Of a stretch of 45,270 bases of DNA, positions 42,887 through 45,270 are shown piece by piece. Numbering within the stretch: position 1 is the first letter of the stretch; every line of letters starts with the position of its first letter. Position numbers and translations under genes: made by a program. The notes beneath the pieces were generated by a model that was given only the letters and a program-made list of their open reading frames with translations, was not told where the DNA came from and did not search any database. Source of the DNA: an uncultured Ruminococcus sp. (lineage in GTDB: Bacteria > Bacillota > Clostridia > Oscillospirales > Ruminococcaceae); contig CAJTOG010000010.1 of the NCBI GenBank assembly GCA_910577575.1, positions 1 to 45,270 of the forward strand, written 5' to 3'.

Positions 42887-43429
42887 TCATTCGATAAAAT
42901 TCGGCGGTACATATTCGGTAAGCCATACGCCATTGTCAGAGCAGTAGAATTTATATCCCTTATGGTTCATTTTTCCTGAAAAAATTTTAAATATATGAAG
43001 TTTTCCGTGACGTGTACCCACTTTTGATGCTGTCTGAATATCTTTTGAAAGATGTACATATTGTCTGCTCATTTTCTTTAATCCTTTGGTAAGAATTGAC
43101 TTGACAAATCTTTCAGCTGTGCCGTGATACAGAATTTCAGGCGGGATTTTTTCGGGAAATCCCATATCAACATTGATTGAATGCCCCTGATTTGCATGGA
43201 TTTTTGTTTTATCTTCATTGAAACTATACCTTTGTTTGTTATCTGTTTCAACTATTTCTTCAAGAATTTTCATATCAATTTTAAATTTGCCGTATCTGTT
43301 TATGTTTTTGATAAGCTCATCAACATCTGTCCATGCACCTTTATTTTCAATGGTAATTCCGATTGTCTGCGGTGAGTGGCGGAGTATGAGAGAAAGAAAC
43401 CGGCTTAGTTTTGTTAAATCCTGTTTCAT
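42887..43429 (-). CDS. kptA: RNA 2'-phosphotransferase (Tpt1/KptA)
   Basis: KptA moves a 2'-phosphate from RNA to NAD, forming ADP-ribose 1'',2''-cyclic phosphate; in fungi this finishes tRNA splicing. All family landmarks are present: LSRFLSLILRHSPQ at the N-terminus, HANQGHS, YHGTAERF, and YVHLS in the NAD-binding half. At 180 residues it is the normal bacterial length. No RNA ligase or tRNA intron is nearby, so its job here is unclear. AGAGG precedes the ATG on the minus strand. It stands alone. Confidence 0.94.
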   Translation of the reverse strand: MKQDLTKLSRFLSLILRHSPQTIGITIENKGAWTDVDELIKNINRYGKFKIDMKILEEIVETDNKQRYSFNEDKTKIHANQGHSINVDMGFPEKIPPEILYHGTAERFVKSILTKGLKKMSRQYVHLSKDIQTASKVGTRHGKLHIFKIFSGKMNHKGYKFYCSDNGVWLTEYVPPNFIE

Positions 43430-43462
43430 AATTTTTTACACCTCTTTGTATATTTTATAAAA

Positions 43463-43491
43463 ATTATAACATAAACTGTGAGTAAAATCAA
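43463..43491 (-). promoter_or_regulatory. Candidate promoter for kptA
   Basis: On the minus strand, TTGATT (43491-43486), 17 bases and TATAAT (43468-43463) form a reasonable promoter about 35 bases before the kptA start. Confidence 0.6.
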
Positions 43492-43548
43492 TATATTTTT
43501 CATAAATGTTACAGAATATGAAATTTCTGTGAAATATGTCCAATTTAA

Positions 43549-43577
43549 TTGACAAATTTTCGGCAAAGTGCTATAAT
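43549..43577 (+). promoter_or_regulatory. Consensus promoter for the MacB-type gene
   Basis: TTGACA (43549-43554), exactly 17 bases and TATAAT (43572-43577) make a perfect housekeeping promoter. AAAGGA (43598-43603) is the ribosome site 9 bases before the ATG. Confidence 0.92.
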
Positions 43578-43612
43578 CTTAATTATATTAAATAGTGAAA
43601 GGAATTATTGAT

Positions 43613-45270
43613 ATGCTTCAGTTAAAAGATGTCGTGAAAAAATACGGCAGCGGAGAGAATATTGTTACTGCTCTTAACGGCGTGAGTATTAATTTCCGTG
43701 AAAATGAATTTGTTGCTATACTTGGACATTCGGGTTGTGGTAAAACCACAATGCTCAATATCATCGGCGGACTTGACCATTATACTTCCGGCGATTTGAT
43801 TATTAATGGAGTATCGACAAAACAGTATAAGGACAGGGACTGGGATGCTTACAGAAATCATTCGATAGGTTTTGTTTTTCAGAGCTACAATCTGATTCCT
43901 CATCAGACTGTACTTGCAAATGTTGAACTTGCACTTACTATTTCAGGAGTATCCAAATCTGAAAGAAAAAGACGGGCAAAAGAAGCACTTGAAAAAGTGG
44001 GACTTGGAAACCAGCTCCATAAGAAACCTAATCAGATGTCAGGCGGTCAGATGCAGCGTGTAGCAATTGCACGTGCATTGATTAATAATCCTGATATTCT
44101 GCTTGCCGATGAACCTACGGGTGCACTTGACAGTGAAACTTCTGTTCAGGTTATGGAACTTCTTAAAGAAATCGCAAAAGATAAGCTTGTTATTATGGTT
44201 ACTCATAATCCGGAACTTGCGGAGGATTATGCAAACAGAATAGTACGTGTAAAAGATGGTACTATCTTGGATGACAGTAATCCTTTTAATCCTGATACAA
44301 AAGATATTCCGAAAACTGAAAAGAAAAAGCGTGTATCAATGTCATTCGGTACTGCTGTTTCGCTTTCAATGAATAATCTTATGACTAAGAAAGGACGTAC
44401 ACTCCTTACAGCCTTTGCCGGTTCAATAGGAATTATCGGTATTGCTACAATTCTTTCTCTTTCAACGGGTATCAATAATTATATAAATGATATTCAGGAG
44501 GAAACACTTTCGTCGTATCCTCTTGAAATAAACAGGGAAAATACTGATACATCAAGTATGCTTGCGTCTATGATGCAGAGTCAGCAGGAGTATGAAGAAA
44601 AGGTTTTTGAAGATGATAAATTTTATTCAAATACAACTGTTTATGATATGTTCAATTCGATGAATGCATCAGCAAAACAGATTAACAATATGAAAGATTT
44701 CAAAACATTTCTTGACAGCAATGAGGAAATTGCAGAATATTCAACAGCTCTTTCATATTCCTATGATATTGCAATGCCGATTTATACAGAAACTCCGTCA
44801 GGTGAAATTATAAAAGTTGATTTTATGGATTTGTATGTAAATGCCTTTGATATGGGTGGAAGTTCAATGGTAGGAAACATGATGGGAAGTTCTATGGCAA
44901 ACGCTCAGATGTCAATGATGGGGTTAAATGCCATGGAGGAAATGCTTCCGAATGAAGACGGCAAAGGAGTAAATGATTTAATCAAGAATCAGTATGAAGT
45001 TATTGAAGGAAAATGGCCTGAAAGTTATGACGAAGCTGTTGTAGTACTTACAAAGAATAATGAAATACCTGATTTTATTCTTTATGCTATGGGGCTTAAG
45101 GAACCGGAAGATTTTAATCAGCATATTAAAGACATAATGGCTGAAAAGAGTATTGATGATTACGGTCAGACTGAATGGGACTTGAATGAACTTCTTGACA
45201 AGAAATTCAAAATGATTCTTCCGTGTGAATATTATCAACAGACTGAAGGTCAGAATGGCTGTACGGATTT
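43613..45270 (+). CDS. MacB-type ABC transporter, ATPase fused to permease (partial)
   Basis: The frame is open from the ATG at 43613 to the window edge, so the protein is cut after 552 residues. The N-terminal ATPase (about 1-225) has GHSGCGKTT (Walker A), the signature MSGGQMQRVAIARAL, DILLADEPTGALD (Walker B) and the VTHN switch His. A basic link leads to the first membrane helix (about residues 263-285, TLLTAFAGSIGIIGIATILS), then a large extracytoplasmic domain of the MacB type. That domain contains a striking Met-rich stretch (44851-44946). The membrane helices expected at the end lie outside the window. Family members export peptides, lipoproteins or drugs; the substrate is unknown. 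Confidence 0.93.
   Translation, partial: MLQLKDVVKKYGSGENIVTALNGVSINFRENEFVAILGHSGCGKTTMLNIIGGLDHYTSGDLIINGVSTKQYKDRDWDAYRNHSIGFVFQSYNLIPHQTVLANVELALTISGVSKSERKRRAKEALEKVGLGNQLHKKPNQMSGGQMQRVAIARALINNPDILLADEPTGALDSETSVQVMELLKEIAKDKLVIMVTHNPELAEDYANRIVRVKDGTILDDSNPFNPDTKDIPKTEKKKRVSMSFGTAVSLSMNNLMTKKGRTLLTAFAGSIGIIGIATILSLSTGINNYINDIQEETLSSYPLEINRENTDTSSMLASMMQSQQEYEEKVFEDDKFYSNTTVYDMFNSMNASAKQINNMKDFKTFLDSNEEIAEYSTALSYSYDIAMPIYTETPSGEIIKVDFMDLYVNAFDMGGSSMVGNMMGSSMANAQMSMMGLNAMEEMLPNEDGKGVNDLIKNQYEVIEGKWPESYDEAVVVLTKNNEIPDFILYAMGLKEPEDFNQHIKDIMAEKSIDDYGQTEWDLNELLDKKFKMILPCEYYQQTEGQNGCTD

Noticed and set aside
44978..45238. 86-residue minus-strand frame at the window end
   Set aside because: Shadow of the open MacB-type frame, which runs through the edge.

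Overview
The window comes from an AT-rich, low-GC Gram-positive chromosome. It carries a complete spoIIIAA-AH sporulation operon running into asp23, nusB, a Kae1-like gene, ispA, dxs, tlyA, nadK, argR and recN, an order typical of Clostridia. Gene content and style (MBOAT plus DHHW-type pair, BspA-like LRR protein, sugar ABC transporter without its own ATPase) suggest a gut Ruminococcus-like member of the Oscillospiraceae. That placement is inferred, not proven. I saw no tRNA or rRNA gene, CRISPR array, transposase or prophage gene.

Layout. 1-3866: a structured leader, then a sugar-type ABC importer (binding lipoprotein and two permeases) ended by a strong terminator. 3917-8574: spoIIIAA-AH, the mother-cell side of the forespore channel. 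8575-19955: a long same-strand run starting at a clear promoter, holding asp23, nusB, Kae1-like, ispA, dxs, tlyA, nadK, argR, recN, histidine phosphatase, GH42 beta-galactosidase and dtd. 19966-21558 (minus): a transpeptidase-type penicillin-binding protein, divergent from alaS. 21708-32850: alaS, HIT protein, phosphoribosyltransferase, comEC-like, holA, RNase M5-like, an MBOAT/DHHW pair, an SDR enzyme and a membrane protein, mostly overlapping or closely spaced, closed by a terminator. 32979-34031: tyrA and a small membrane protein. 34225-40132: accessory section with a cytosolic zinc-ribbon/LRR protein, a large lipoprotein with a solute-binding C-terminal half, and a diguanylate cyclase with a sugar-binding-protein-like sensor. 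40451-42876: ppa, prs and an alpha/beta hydrolase. 42887-43429 (minus): RNA 2'-phosphotransferase. 43613 to the edge: a MacB-type ABC protein, cut by the window.

The core genes are ordinary. The features most worth a second look are proteins that keep a family fold but lack the expected catalytic residues. The MBOAT protein has Tyr in place of the invariant His. Its DHHW/AlgX-like partner lacks both the catalytic His and Ser. The ComEC-like protein lacks the metal motif in its C-terminal domain, and the penicillin-binding protein has KTS instead of KTG. The 5' leader of the first transporter has mutually exclusive pairings that look like a switch. The LacI-like/GGDEF protein beside a solute-binding lipoprotein suggests a nutrient to c-di-GMP link. 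I found no clearly new multi-gene defence or mobile system.
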